Positions 8,695-17,536 of a stretch of 64,000 nucleotides of DNA are shown here, piece by piece (the stretch's first letter is position 1; every line of letters starts with the position of its first letter). Location of the stretch: NCBI RefSeq assembly GCF_003049725.1, contig NZ_QAGM01000006.1, positions 1-64,000 of the forward strand, in the 5' to 3' direction. The position numbers and the translations under genes were made by a program. This DNA is from Oceanimonas marisflavi (GTDB lineage: Bacteria; Pseudomonadota; Gammaproteobacteria; Enterobacterales; Aeromonadaceae). The notes under the pieces were generated by a model. The model was not told the DNA's origin and did no database searches. It saw only the letters and a list, made by a program, of their open reading frames with translations.

Positions 8695-9954
8695 TCAAAA
8701 ATAAATATTTCTTCTCATGAAAAGTTTATTTAATATAAACGTAAGAAAAAAAGAAAAAATAATGAAAGAAAAGTAGCTAAATCCATATGCTGGCAATATT
8801 GGCGAAAGAATAACAATAGAGAATGATAAAAATATCAATACAGCCTTAAACCAACTTAAATAACATCCAGACTTAACCCAGTAAACTGAAAATCCGAAAA
8901 TGAAACCTAAAACTGCGGAGTATAAAAAAAATCCAAACCAACCAAAATCATAATACAAAGAACCTGGCAAAGCAACAAACACCCCGGTATCAGAGAACGC
9001 CCTCTCCGTCAACCCCAAATCAATTAAGCCTAGCTTATCCAGCAAAACAGTCGGTGTAGACACAATAGAGTGAAAACCTTCTTTCACTTGTAAATCATAA
9101 ACAACTTGAGCAGTCCATTGACCATGAAAAAGATAAGCAACACAATAAAGAAAAACCGAAAGATAAGATGGAAGCTCGGCATCAAATAAGTAATCATTTG
9201 GCACAGCATACATTTCCAATACACCAAGCCGGAGCAACTCCTGTACATTAACATCACCTATAGTTGCACTTGATGCCACAATTTCTGAAACATAGTAAAA
9301 GGATATTATCGATATTATCGATGATATCAGTAGTGCCTTTTTTGAAACACGACTGAAAATATTAACCTTTGTAACAAAGGATATATAAACCACTAAAAAA
9401 AGAAGAAGTATATTGCTGCGTCCACCATTAAGAAAAGCATGTCCCAAGATGGAAAAGAAACTTGACAAAATTAAGAAGGATGTTGCTTTATTTCCTATAT
9501 ACTCATAATTCCTAACAATATAAAAAACAGAAATATAAGCTAGTGGAATTAAAAGATTCCCCAAGATACCAATCCCCCCCCCTCCTACACTATCCAACCA
9601 TTCATAGCGAGCAGCCCGTAACTCTTGCGTATAATCGATACCTCTTAAGTAAACCCTATCAAAAGCTATAAAAAAAAGCCCAATGAGGGATAGCCACCCT
9701 AAATAGATAGGAGCTTTAACACTCGGATATGCTATAACTCCAGAACCACAGTTAACACTACTAAACTTGCTTCGAGCAGTACACTTCATAAAGAAATATG
9801 AAGGAACAGAGAAAGAAAACACAACAGATAAAAAAGCAAGATTAGAAAGAAACAAGAAAATCTTATTTTCTATAACTGGTACTGCGGGAAAAAGCAAAAC
9901 AAACAAAAATGATATAAACGTTGTTGCGCTACATAACAAAAAAATCTTAATCAT
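8695..9954 (-). CDS. wzy: O-antigen/repeat-unit polymerase, Wzy-like
   Basis: Polytopic inner-membrane protein of 419 residues with about ten to twelve hydrophobic segments and a large hydrophilic loop in the middle (about residues 110-135, RVYLRGIDYTQELRAARYEW). Such topology and loop arginines are typical of Wzy polymerases, which join lipid-linked repeat units in the periplasm. Wzy proteins share little sequence, so the call rests on topology, size and position in an operon with wzx and wzz and no other candidate polymerase. Very AT-rich, with codon use unlike the flanking housekeeping genes. A 12-codon reading frame at 9951-9989 ends on the start codon. Confidence 0.75.
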   Translation of the reverse strand: MIKIFLLCSATTFISFLFVLLFPAVPVIENKIFLFLSNLAFLSVVFSFSVPSYFFMKCTARSKFSSVNCGSGVIAYPSVKAPIYLGWLSLIGLFFIAFDRVYLRGIDYTQELRAARYEWLDSVGGGGIGILGNLLIPLAYISVFYIVRNYEYIGNKATSFLILSSFFSILGHAFLNGGRSNILLLFLVVYISFVTKVNIFSRVSKKALLISSIISIISFYYVSEIVASSATIGDVNVQELLRLGVLEMYAVPNDYLFDAELPSYLSVFLYCVAYLFHGQWTAQVVYDLQVKEGFHSIVSTPTVLLDKLGLIDLGLTERAFSDTGVFVALPGSLYYDFGWFGFFLYSAVLGFIFGFSVYWVKSGCYLSWFKAVLIFLSFSIVILSPILPAYGFSYFSFIIFSFFLTFILNKLFMRRNIYF

Positions 9955-10016
9955 AAGACTATCTCAGTGTATTCAAGAGCCTCCTTCATTTAGAAGGCTC
10001 TCAAATCAATCTTACG

Positions 10017-11126
10017 TCATGCAATACTAGAAATTAAACTCCAGCATCCATTGTCATCACGTTTAAAATAATCTAGGTTATAAAATCCATCAACGATACT
10101 ATAAAACTCAGACTCTCTGTAACCCAAGAACTCACAAAAGTCTCTTACTGCCAAAGGATCAATGGCATGATCATGTCTTTTCACCAATAAGATAGCTTCA
10201 TCCCTTGTTATTTCTCCATATCTGACCAGCCTAGATGCATAGTCAGTCGCAAAAGCATGTCCGAACTTAGGATACTTTAACCATGGATGGACAAGATAGG
10301 CTCGACTATCCACCTGATCATAACTCTCAACATGATTAGTTCTGGTCCATTCATGCGTTAAATCATGAAACCCTCTACTTTTAGCAAAGTTGTAATTGCG
10401 GACGCTATTCCATTCAACAAAGTAGCCCAAATATATGGGGTCTATTTTCTCCAATTCAACTTCAGAGGGTGAATCGAAAAAGTTTAACTCACTTGGTGTA
10501 ACTCCGGCAGCAATGAGCTCTTCCTTTGAAATACCACTAGCAACACCATTTTTTATCTGATTCTTAGCGGAATATGTTTCTTCTGCATATTCTCCACCAT
10601 ATTCAAAACTAACATTTTCTCCATAGACCAACAAAGGTGTATTAAACTTAACAGCCATATGAAGAGGATAAGTGTAAATATACCTGTCTACAAAATATGT
10701 CGGCTTAGCATACTTTTCAAAAGTATATCGCATCACTTTTTTTTGTGCCTTTATATTAGGCTTCATGCTAATAATATCACAACCAAACTCTTCTGATATA
10801 TTCTTAATATTATGCTTACCAGCCTCTGTCATCGGGAAGTTATCTTCTACAGAAACTAACAATGGATTCATTCCCATTAGCTCTTTCATTACATGAACCT
10901 GATAATGACTGTCTTTACCTCCACTCACCGCGATCATACAGTCATAACCACCAGGTCCATTCATCCCTCTATATTTATCACACAATGAATGAAGTTCATC
11001 CCACCGCTTTTTGTAATCAACATTTACTCTGCCTTCATAAGTTCTACAAGCAGAGCAAACACCTGACGAGTCAAAAGAAATACCCGGTCTAGTTGATGGC
11101 ATTACACATTTCTTACAATAAATCAT
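10017..11126 (-). CDS. N-acetyl sugar amidotransferase (WbpG/PseA/PtmG family)
   Basis: PP-loop ATP pyrophosphatase-type amidotransferase that converts an N-acetyl group on a sugar into an acetamidino group. Two Cys pairs near the N-terminus (CKKC and CSAC) form a predicted zinc site, followed by the ATP loop AVSGGKDSHYQ and the family segment LVYGENVSFEYGGEYAEE. Relatives are WbpG (with HisH/HisF partners in P. aeruginosa), PseA and PtmG (Campylobacter pseudaminic and legionaminic acid). Beside a legionaminic module, the likely product is an acetamidino-legionaminic acid. No hisH or hisF homologue lies in the window, so the ammonia source is unclear. ATG at 11126 with AGGAG just upstream; an earlier in-frame GTG is less likely. 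Confidence 0.87.
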   Translation of the reverse strand: MIYCKKCVMPSTRPGISFDSSGVCSACRTYEGRVNVDYKKRWDELHSLCDKYRGMNGPGGYDCMIAVSGGKDSHYQVHVMKELMGMNPLLVSVEDNFPMTEAGKHNIKNISEEFGCDIISMKPNIKAQKKVMRYTFEKYAKPTYFVDRYIYTYPLHMAVKFNTPLLVYGENVSFEYGGEYAEETYSAKNQIKNGVASGISKEELIAAGVTPSELNFFDSPSEVELEKIDPIYLGYFVEWNSVRNYNFAKSRGFHDLTHEWTRTNHVESYDQVDSRAYLVHPWLKYPKFGHAFATDYASRLVRYGEITRDEAILLVKRHDHAIDPLAVRDFCEFLGYRESEFYSIVDGFYNLDYFKRDDNGCWSLISSIA

Positions 11127-11173
11127 AACCACTCCTAACACACTAAGAAATTAAATAAAGAGCACTCTAAAAG

Positions 11174-11938
11174 TTAAAGACTAAAACCGTCATCAACAAC
11201 AATGTTCTGAGCAGTCACATAACGGGACGCATCAGAAAGTAAAAAAATCACCGAGCCAACCATATCATTAACATCCAGCATCCCTGTTCCATTAGTTTTC
11301 GTTTTGTAAGCTTCAAGAAATGATTCTGGCTGGTGATCAAAAATACCGCCTGGACTGATGCAATTAATACGAAAACGACTATCACTCACATACTTAACAA
11401 CATATTTATTTAGGTGAAGCAATGCTGACTTGATCGTGGCATACTCAACTGGCATGGTCATTAACGTATTTTTATAAATTTCAAACTTAGGCGCGACCAC
11501 ACCATAAACGGATGACACATTAACTAACGAAAATGGCTGTTGTCGTTCCTTGAAATAGGCAGCACATTGTTGTGTAAATAAAAAAGAACTACCTAGATGC
11601 AGTGATAAATTTTCATTAAAACTAGCCATGGACACATCAAAGAAGTGTGCTCCATATTGCTGATTTCGGGGATAGGTAGCATTCACCGCGCCAGTCAAAC
11701 TATTACGTTTAGAGAAAAATGTTTTCACATCAGTCTCATTAGTCACATCCAACTCAACCAGCTCAATATTACCTGACTCTATATTTTTTTGCTGTAAACG
11801 CGTTGACATGGTATCAACATTCACATCTGCAGCAATAACTTCAGCACCTTGTTTTAACAGCTCTGGTACTAAGTGGCTACCGAGTAAACCACCAGCTCCT
11901 GCAACCAGTATTTTTTTATGACTTAGTAGCTTTTCCAT
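11174..11938 (-). CDS. ptmA: SDR-family oxidoreductase, PtmA-like
   Basis: Classical short-chain dehydrogenase/reductase of 254 residues: cofactor motif GAGGLLGSH at residue 15, NVSSVYG for the catalytic serine and YATIK for the Tyr/Lys pair, and ISPGGI after the next strand. It matches PtmA of Campylobacter, which sits next to ptmB (legF), ptmE and ptmF and is implicated there in supplying the GDP-linked aminosugar precursor of legionaminic acid. The order ptmE-ptmF-legF-ptmA is conserved here. The exact reaction cannot be read from the sequence. AT-rich. Confidence 0.75.
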   Translation of the reverse strand: MEKLLSHKKILVAGAGGLLGSHLVPELLKQGAEVIAADVNVDTMSTRLQQKNIESGNIELVELDVTNETDVKTFFSKRNSLTGAVNATYPRNQQYGAHFFDVSMASFNENLSLHLGSSFLFTQQCAAYFKERQQPFSLVNVSSVYGVVAPKFEIYKNTLMTMPVEYATIKSALLHLNKYVVKYVSDSRFRINCISPGGIFDHQPESFLEAYKTKTNGTGMLDVNDMVGSVIFLLSDASRYVTAQNIVVDDGFSL

Positions 11939-11945
11939 AACCTAG

Positions 11946-12632
11946 TTAGCACTCCGATAAAATAGCTTCGGCTAATTTAAAATCATAAATGTCATCGATA
12001 TCTATTGCTCGCACTTTAGGTACTTCAATACTGGTCACTTTACCAGAGAAAATGCCATAATTACTTATGACAAAATCAGGCTTAGCTACGTATACAACGG
12101 TTGTAATATCAAAAACATCAGGTGCGTCCTGCCGCCGGCTAACTTCTCCTTCAGGCGGATTGACAAGACTCAGATATCCTTGAGCATCCTTTTTGACCAT
12201 ATTAAAAAAAGGACTACGATTGGAAGGTGTTACACTAATGCAAATATCGGCTTGTTGTTGCAAACGTTGTTTAATTGCTGATTCCACATCTTCAACACTA
12301 CGAAGCGGACTAGTAGCAGGCAGACTAACAAAGTGATCAAAATTACCAAAGTGTTCACGAGCCCATTCTATTCCATGCCGCCACGACAACCATTCAGGGC
12401 TACTATCTGTAGCCAATTCAGATGGCCTTTTTATAACACAAGCTCCACTATTTTTGGCGACCCTAGCAATATCAGGATCATCAGTAGATACAAAAACCTG
12501 CTCGATGGACGAACAAGCTAACGCTGTATCAATAGAATATTGAAGCAAGGGCTTACCATTCAGTAGCTTTATATTTTTCCTAGGTAATCCCTTGGAGCCG
12601 CCTCGTGCAAAGATAAAACAGAAATTTCTCAT
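11946..12632 (-). CDS. legF: CMP-nonulosonate cytidylyltransferase
   Basis: Activates a nonulosonic acid with CTP, giving CMP-legionaminate or a close relative, the donor for transfer into the glycan. The family N-terminus is clear: FIFARGGSKGLPRKN (CTP-binding loop), then KPLLQYSIDTA, VSTDDPDIA, and SLPATSPLRS; the C-terminus has RAIDIDDIYDFKLAE, which carries the metal-binding aspartates. The protein is 228 residues from the ATG at 12632; the frame is open further upstream only by overlap with the preceding gene. In Campylobacter this gene is ptmB/legF, between ptmF and ptmA, as here. NeuA-type CMP-sialic acid synthesis is the alternative, made less likely by legB and legC. Confidence 0.88.
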   Translation of the reverse strand: MRNFCFIFARGGSKGLPRKNIKLLNGKPLLQYSIDTALACSSIEQVFVSTDDPDIARVAKNSGACVIKRPSELATDSSPEWLSWRHGIEWAREHFGNFDHFVSLPATSPLRSVEDVESAIKQRLQQQADICISVTPSNRSPFFNMVKKDAQGYLSLVNPPEGEVSRRQDAPDVFDITTVVYVAKPDFVISNYGIFSGKVTSIEVPKVRAIDIDDIYDFKLAEAILSEC

Positions 12633-12636
12633 TTCA

Positions 12637-13611
12637 TCAACACCCTGACACATACTTAGATTTAATATCTTCAATCAATGACACTGTTTTTTTAGCATCT
12701 TCCAGTGGTATACACTGATTTATTTTACCTTCAGCCAAGGAAACAAAGTCACTAATCATGTCAAGGTACATACCATTTTTGTCCCATTCAGGTTCGTTAT
12801 ATAAATACTGTGTGCCACCCTCTGTAGTCAGAGTAATGCTGTTATTAATAGCATCCCACTCTAACGCACCCTCACTCCCTATAAAACGGCAACGGCGATA
12901 AGCTTTTCGCTGAAGAAAATCCATATGGAAGTTGGCTACTACACCTTGTTCTGAAACTGCCAGCACATCAACACTATCCTCAACATCCAGTTTTAATATG
13001 TCGGATGAACGAAGAATTGCAGCCTTAACGTCAAACTCACCTAGCATCCAGCGGCTGTAATCCAGCTCATGACTGAGTTCAAATAACGCTCCACCTCCAA
13101 GATGAGCATTTGCTGACACGCTATCCATATAATTTTTTGACGGCCGCCAAGATGGTAAGTATTGCCCTACTTCAATAAAAGCATTATATAGTTTTCCTAG
13201 CTTTTTATTTTTCAGTAAATGAAGCATTTTCTGAGCAGAGGGTAAGTAGCGAATGCAGTAACCTACAGCAACGGGTGTTTCATACTGTTTTGACGCTTCA
13301 ATTAAAGCATCAACATCATAAATATTAGTTGCAACAGGCTTCTCAATCAGCACTGGAATATTATTCTTAATCAACGGCAGTGCATGAGCAACATGAAGTG
13401 GTGCAGGCGAAGCCACGATAGCGAAATCAATCTTTTCTGCTACTAGCTCATCTACTCTTGATACAATTTTATTCGCATTACAAACATGTTCACTAGGGGT
13501 TCGACCGCTGGCGGACATTGCATAGATAGTTGCCTCAGGGAACAGTAATCTTATGTTTTTTCTATGCCTTACAGTGATATTACCTAAACCAATTACTGCA
13601 ATTTTTCTCAT
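12637..13611 (-). CDS. ptmF: Gfo/Idh/MocA-family oxidoreductase, PtmF-like
   Basis: A 324-residue NAD(P)-dependent oxidoreductase: GLGNITVRHRKN Rossmann motif at residue 8, then the hallmark EKPVATN (residue about 90), and a C-terminal alpha/beta domain beginning near 125 with GGGALFELSHELDY. In Campylobacter ptmF lies between ptmE and ptmB and is implicated in making the precursor for legionaminic acid; the same order is present here. The substrate is not known from sequence. It ends 4 bases before the legF start. AT-rich. Confidence 0.75.
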   Translation of the reverse strand: MRKIAVIGLGNITVRHRKNIRLLFPEATIYAMSASGRTPSEHVCNANKIVSRVDELVAEKIDFAIVASPAPLHVAHALPLIKNNIPVLIEKPVATNIYDVDALIEASKQYETPVAVGYCIRYLPSAQKMLHLLKNKKLGKLYNAFIEVGQYLPSWRPSKNYMDSVSANAHLGGGALFELSHELDYSRWMLGEFDVKAAILRSSDILKLDVEDSVDVLAVSEQGVVANFHMDFLQRKAYRRCRFIGSEGALEWDAINNSITLTTEGGTQYLYNEPEWDKNGMYLDMISDFVSLAEGKINQCIPLEDAKKTVSLIEDIKSKYVSGC

Positions 13612-13620
13612 AATTTAATT

Positions 13621-14670
13621 TCAATTGAAGTTGTGAATATCAGCCTGAGCTTTTTGATAATCAGTCATTCGGCCGATATCAAGCCAGTAATCATGACTGG
13701 TATAAATTCCAACTTTTTTTTGCTGCTCCATTCGGAGCTCTAGCAGGGTTGGCATGTCGATTTGCACACCTGTCTTAACTGAGGCTACACAGTCAGGGCT
13801 GAGCACGTAAATACCCGTATTGATGCGGTAACGATAAGTCGGCTTTTCCACCATACCAGTGATCAACAAATCCTTGCTCTCTATCACCCCAAAGGGCACC
13901 TGATGCTCCAGCTCGCGTACACACATGGTGGCATCGAACCCTTGCTGTTCATGGTGAGCAAGCAAATGAGTAAAATCGACCTTGGTCAGCACATCGCCAT
14001 TCATCATAATCAGTGGCAACTGGGGTAGATCATTGGGCAACAACCCCAAGGCGCCGCCGGTGCCCAGCGGAGTCTCTTCATGAACATAGCGGATGCTCAC
14101 GTCCAGCTGACTGCCATCACCAAAGTAGTCGCGGATCTGCTCCGGCATATAGTGGGTAGAGATATAAAACCGGTGAAAACCCAGCTGAATAAAACGGTCG
14201 ATCAGGTGCGCCAGCATGGGCTTTTCTCCTACCGGCAGCATGGGCTTGGGGCAGTGATCGGTCAACGGGCGTAACCGGGTGCCAAAACCACCGGCCATGA
14301 TGAACACTGGATTGTCCCGTTTTGTAGGTTGCAGGGCATGGTGCAGGGTTTCCAGTCCCAACAGCTCTCCCCACTCGTTCACCACCGGTAGGGCTAGCAG
14401 ATCATATTTATCCATGATCTTCAAACACTGGGTGCGTGAGTCGGTTATCCTGGCGGTTTTGGGCTGGGAATTCATGACCCGGGCGACCGGGTCATCCATA
14501 TTGCAGTCCACCAGCAGGCCACGGCGAATATCGCCGTCCGTTACCGTGCCTTGCAAACGCTGTTGCTCGTCACATACCAGGGCAATACGCAGGGCGGCCC
14601 GGTCAATGACACGCATGGCGTCTCGAATGCTCGCCCCTGTTGTCAGGACGACGTTACTCCACTCTGTCAT
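13621..14670 (-). CDS. ptmE: CBS-domain sugar-1-phosphate nucleotidyltransferase (PtmE-like)
   Basis: Two CBS domains (residues about 8-60 and 65-112) fused to a nucleotidyltransferase domain (from about 120) with the signature GGFGTRLRPLTDHCPKPMLPV and MMNGDVLT for the metal site. This is the PtmE architecture; PtmE was described as a guanylyltransferase for glucosamine-1-phosphate that feeds the GDP-linked legionaminic acid route in Campylobacter. The CBS pair suggests allosteric control by an adenine nucleotide or similar ligand. It starts 9 bases after the acetyltransferase gene and precedes ptmF. GC content falls sharply downstream of it. Confidence 0.87.
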   Translation of the reverse strand: MTEWSNVVLTTGASIRDAMRVIDRAALRIALVCDEQQRLQGTVTDGDIRRGLLVDCNMDDPVARVMNSQPKTARITDSRTQCLKIMDKYDLLALPVVNEWGELLGLETLHHALQPTKRDNPVFIMAGGFGTRLRPLTDHCPKPMLPVGEKPMLAHLIDRFIQLGFHRFYISTHYMPEQIRDYFGDGSQLDVSIRYVHEETPLGTGGALGLLPNDLPQLPLIMMNGDVLTKVDFTHLLAHHEQQGFDATMCVRELEHQVPFGVIESKDLLITGMVEKPTYRYRINTGIYVLSPDCVASVKTGVQIDMPTLLELRMEQQKKVGIYTSHDYWLDIGRMTDYQKAQADIHNFN

Positions 14671-14679
14671 TTCAAATCC

Positions 14680-15318
14680 TTAACTGAGAATACGGCTGCG
14701 GGCAGGGATAAGGGTCTGGTGAGCCGGCACGTCTCTGGCTATGGTGGTCCCGGCACCAATCACTGCTCGCTCACCGATGGTCAGTCCCTGAATAATAGTG
14801 GCACCAGTGCCGACATGAACACGGTGGCCCGTGGTGACACCGCCACTCAGAGTTGCCCCTGGGGCCAGATGATTGTGGGCACCCAGGCGACAGTCATGTT
14901 CGACAACGCAGCCGGTATTAAGCAAGGTATTGTCACCGATCTGCACCCCTGTCTGGACAATGGCTCCGGCCATAATCTGAACGCCCTGTCCCAGGGTGAC
15001 ATACTCGGAAAGGATGGCATGAGGTGATATCACCGAAGCAAAACGATAACCCAGGCCGGTAAACCGCTGAAACAGCGTCCAGTTCAGGTCTTTGCCTGGC
15101 AGGGCCCCCACACCGTTCACCAGCTCCACCTGCTCCGGGCCGAACTGGGCCAGCAAGCGCTCATCACCGTCGATATAAGGCACATCTGCCAGAGGACCAC
15201 GAGGCGCCAGCGGATGAGGGGACACCACCCCCAGCAACGAGCGCCCCTGTTTTTTCAGGATCTCTGCAAGACCGGCCGCATGTCCACCAGCCCCCAGGAT
15301 CACCAGCGGCCTAGTCAC
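14680..15318 (-). CDS. NeuD/PglD-family sugar acetyltransferase (LegH role)
   Basis: Left-handed beta-helix acyltransferase of 212 residues. The N-terminal nucleotide-sugar-binding part starts ILGAGGHAAGLAEIL; the C-terminal half shows hexapeptide repeats from about residue 100 (QGVQIMAGAIVQTGVQIGDN, in part), with HDCRLGAHNHLAPG containing the catalytic-type histidine. Family members N-acetylate C4 amino sugars (PglD) or O-acetylate sialic acid (NeuD). As no other acetyltransferase is present, it probably does the LegH step on the 4-amino sugar made by LegC. The start is a GTG at 15318 overlapping the legI stop by 8 bases. Confidence 0.82.
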   Translation of the reverse strand: MTRPLVILGAGGHAAGLAEILKKQGRSLLGVVSPHPLAPRGPLADVPYIDGDERLLAQFGPEQVELVNGVGALPGKDLNWTLFQRFTGLGYRFASVISPHAILSEYVTLGQGVQIMAGAIVQTGVQIGDNTLLNTGCVVEHDCRLGAHNHLAPGATLSGGVTTGHRVHVGTGATIIQGLTIGERAVIGAGTTIARDVPAHQTLIPARSRILS

Positions 15319-16384
15319 GGATCAGCTCCCCTTCCTGATAATCGCGCCCCGCCGGTTTCCCCAGCCAGGTCCAGTAGCCATAGGGACAAAGACCATCTCC
15401 GGGGCGTTTAACAGCTAGATTGCGTTCTGTAAACAGCTCACCGGTGCGGATGGGGGCCGCGGCCACCAGACTCTTGCGTGCCACGGCCTTGTTCTTGACT
15501 TCAGAGGGTTGAGGCCCCTTGATGCCATCGCCAAGGGCCAGCTCCACATCGCGAACAGCCTGCACCATGGCGGCCAGCTCACCGGGCTCCAGAGAGGCCT
15601 GGTGATCCGGCCCCTCCATGTTCTTGTCGAGTGTGAAGTGCTTTTCAATCAAGCGAGCGCCCAGTGCAGCCGCAGCGATGGGAATGGTGATCCCCGCGCT
15701 GTGATCGGAGTAGCCCGGCGTCAACCCAAAGGCGGTGGCCATGGTGTGCATGGCCCGCAGGTTGATTTCATTCATGGGTGCCGGGTATTCGGTAGTGCAG
15801 TGCAGCAGGGTGACTTTGCCCTTCAGCGCCGCTCGGCCAGCTTCACTGGCATAAGCTTCAGCGAAGGCCTGCTCACCAGGCTCAGTCTCTTCATCCACTG
15901 TAAGACCAAAGGCGATAACGCCCAACGCGGCTTCCACCTCGGCGAGACTGGCCATGCCGGTAGAGACAATCAGATCACAGCCAGTGCGGGCATGCTCCAA
16001 CACAAAAGGCGCGTTGGTCAACTCACCAGACGGAATTTTCAGGGTGGTCAGACCCAGCTCTTTAACCAGAAAGAGCAGGCTTTCGGAGTCAAACGCCGTG
16101 GACAGGAACTTGATGCCCAACTCATTACAACGAGCGATTAATGCTTTATGAGTATCGAAACCCAGTTCTAACCGGCTGAGCATATCAAACTGAGACTCTG
16201 CTACACCGGTATTCCGGGTTTGGTATTCTGCTTGCTGTGCTGTCTTGGTGACCAGATGTTTAGCTTTGAAAGTCTGAAACTTGACAATATCGGCACCGGC
16301 AGCATGAGCCGCGTCCACCAGTTTAAAAGCCAGCTCGGCACTGCCGTTATGGTTAACGCCCGCTTCCGCGATAATCTTGATCAT
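15311..16384 (-). CDS. legI: N-acetylneuraminate/legionaminate synthase
   Basis: Condenses a 2,4-diacetamido mannose-type sugar with phosphoenolpyruvate to form the nine-carbon acid. The TIM-barrel domain begins IAEAGVNHNGS and contains FQTFKAKHLVTKTA, STGMA, LLHCTTEYPAP and GYSDHSAGI, all NeuB hallmarks. The C-terminal SAF (antifreeze-like) domain is marked by KRPGDGLCPYGYW. Length 357 residues fits NeuB/LegI. With legB, legC and legG beside it, legionaminic acid is the best guess; a NeuB for sialic acid would not need LegB or LegC. It overlaps legG by 4 bases (ATGA). Confidence 0.92.
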   Translation of the reverse strand: MIKIIAEAGVNHNGSAELAFKLVDAAHAAGADIVKFQTFKAKHLVTKTAQQAEYQTRNTGVAESQFDMLSRLELGFDTHKALIARCNELGIKFLSTAFDSESLLFLVKELGLTTLKIPSGELTNAPFVLEHARTGCDLIVSTGMASLAEVEAALGVIAFGLTVDEETEPGEQAFAEAYASEAGRAALKGKVTLLHCTTEYPAPMNEINLRAMHTMATAFGLTPGYSDHSAGITIPIAAAALGARLIEKHFTLDKNMEGPDHQASLEPGELAAMVQAVRDVELALGDGIKGPQPSEVKNKAVARKSLVAAAPIRTGELFTERNLAVKRPGDGLCPYGYWTWLGKPAGRDYQEGELIRD

Positions 16385-17535
16385 GCGCAGCTTTCCTTGT
16401 GGATATCGTAGAAGGTTTTAATCACGGACAACTCCGCCGCCTTGAGTGTATTGACAATAGACTGACTGGCATTGCCTTGACCGTACGGGTTTCGTACTTG
16501 ACTAACATCTGCTGCCAGCGCCACCTGCAGCGCGTCAACAATCGCAGGGGTGATGGCGTCGCAATGCAGCACGCTGTTTGCTGCCAGCCGACCGCGCTGG
16601 CGGGCGCCAATATTGACCGTTGGCACGCCAAATGAGGGCACTTCAATCAGGCCACTGGATGAATTCCCCACCACGGCGGCGGCGTGCTTGACCGCACTCA
16701 GATAACGCTGTTGCCCTAGGGAGGGGATCGCCAGTACCCGGCTGTCTTGCTCACTGGCATAGGCCTCCAGCAGAGGAATAATGTCACGGCCACCGTCATC
16801 GGCATTGGGGTAGGTCAGAATCACCTGATGCTCAGGAAAAGAATCCAGGGCCTGTAGTAACTGCTCAAAGGAAGCCCTGGCAGGCTCGGACGCCAGCGTC
16901 ACCGGGTGATAGGTCACCAGGAAATAGGGCCGCTCAAGCGCAAAGCCTAATGACGTTGACAGCTCGGCCACAGACATCATGTCGCTGCGCTGCAAATGGT
17001 CAAGCCCAATGGCACCAACGTTGTACACTCGGTCAGGATGCTCCCCCAGCTGGATCACCCGTTGCCGGTGCTCGGCGGTAGAAGTGAAATGCAGCAGGCT
17101 CAGCTTGGTAATGGCATGACGGATGGCATCATCATAAGCGCCTTCGGTGATCTCGCCCCCATGGATATGGACAATGGGAATGCGCAGGATCATCGCCGCC
17201 TGGGCCGCCGCCAGTGCCTCAAACCGGTCGCCGAGGATCACCAACGCATCGGGTGCCATGCGGCTCAGCGCATCTGCAAAGCCAATCACGCCCAGACCAA
17301 TGCTTTTTGCCGTGCCGACCGCCGAATCGGAAGACAGCAGCATTTCGACTTTTTCGTCGATACGAAAGCCGTCTGCTTCTATTTGTTGATAGGTCATGCC
17401 GAACTCTGGCGAGAAATGCATGCCGGCCACCAGCAACTGTAATGTCAGCTCTGGATCCTGCTGAATATCCTTCAGCAACCAATACAGCAAGCCATATTCG
17501 GCCCGGGTGCCGGTAAATACCGCTATCTTTCGCAT
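16381..17535 (-). CDS. legG: UDP/GDP-N-acetylhexosamine 2-epimerase, hydrolysing
   Basis: Hydrolysing 2-epimerase of the NeuC/LegG family (384 residues): removes the nucleotide and inverts C2, releasing the free 2,4-diacetamido sugar for LegI. Family motifs are FTGTRAEYGLL at the N-terminus, VILGDRFEALAAAQAA, HIHGGEITEGAYDDAIRHAI and NSSSGLIEVPSFGVPTVNIG in the UDP-binding half. The length and HGGE segment separate it from non-hydrolysing WecB enzymes. It starts one base after legC ends and overlaps legI, so the three are probably translated together. Confidence 0.92.
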   Translation of the reverse strand: MRKIAVFTGTRAEYGLLYWLLKDIQQDPELTLQLLVAGMHFSPEFGMTYQQIEADGFRIDEKVEMLLSSDSAVGTAKSIGLGVIGFADALSRMAPDALVILGDRFEALAAAQAAMILRIPIVHIHGGEITEGAYDDAIRHAITKLSLLHFTSTAEHRQRVIQLGEHPDRVYNVGAIGLDHLQRSDMMSVAELSTSLGFALERPYFLVTYHPVTLASEPARASFEQLLQALDSFPEHQVILTYPNADDGGRDIIPLLEAYASEQDSRVLAIPSLGQQRYLSAVKHAAAVVGNSSSGLIEVPSFGVPTVNIGARQRGRLAANSVLHCDAITPAIVDALQVALAADVSQVRNPYGQGNASQSIVNTLKAAELSVIKTFYDIHKESCA

Positions 17536-17536
17536 G

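Noticed and set aside
9976-10001. Terminator between the amidotransferase gene and wzy
   Set aside because: The hairpin is imperfect and no T-run follows on the minus strand; it is discussed instead as a possible translational element.
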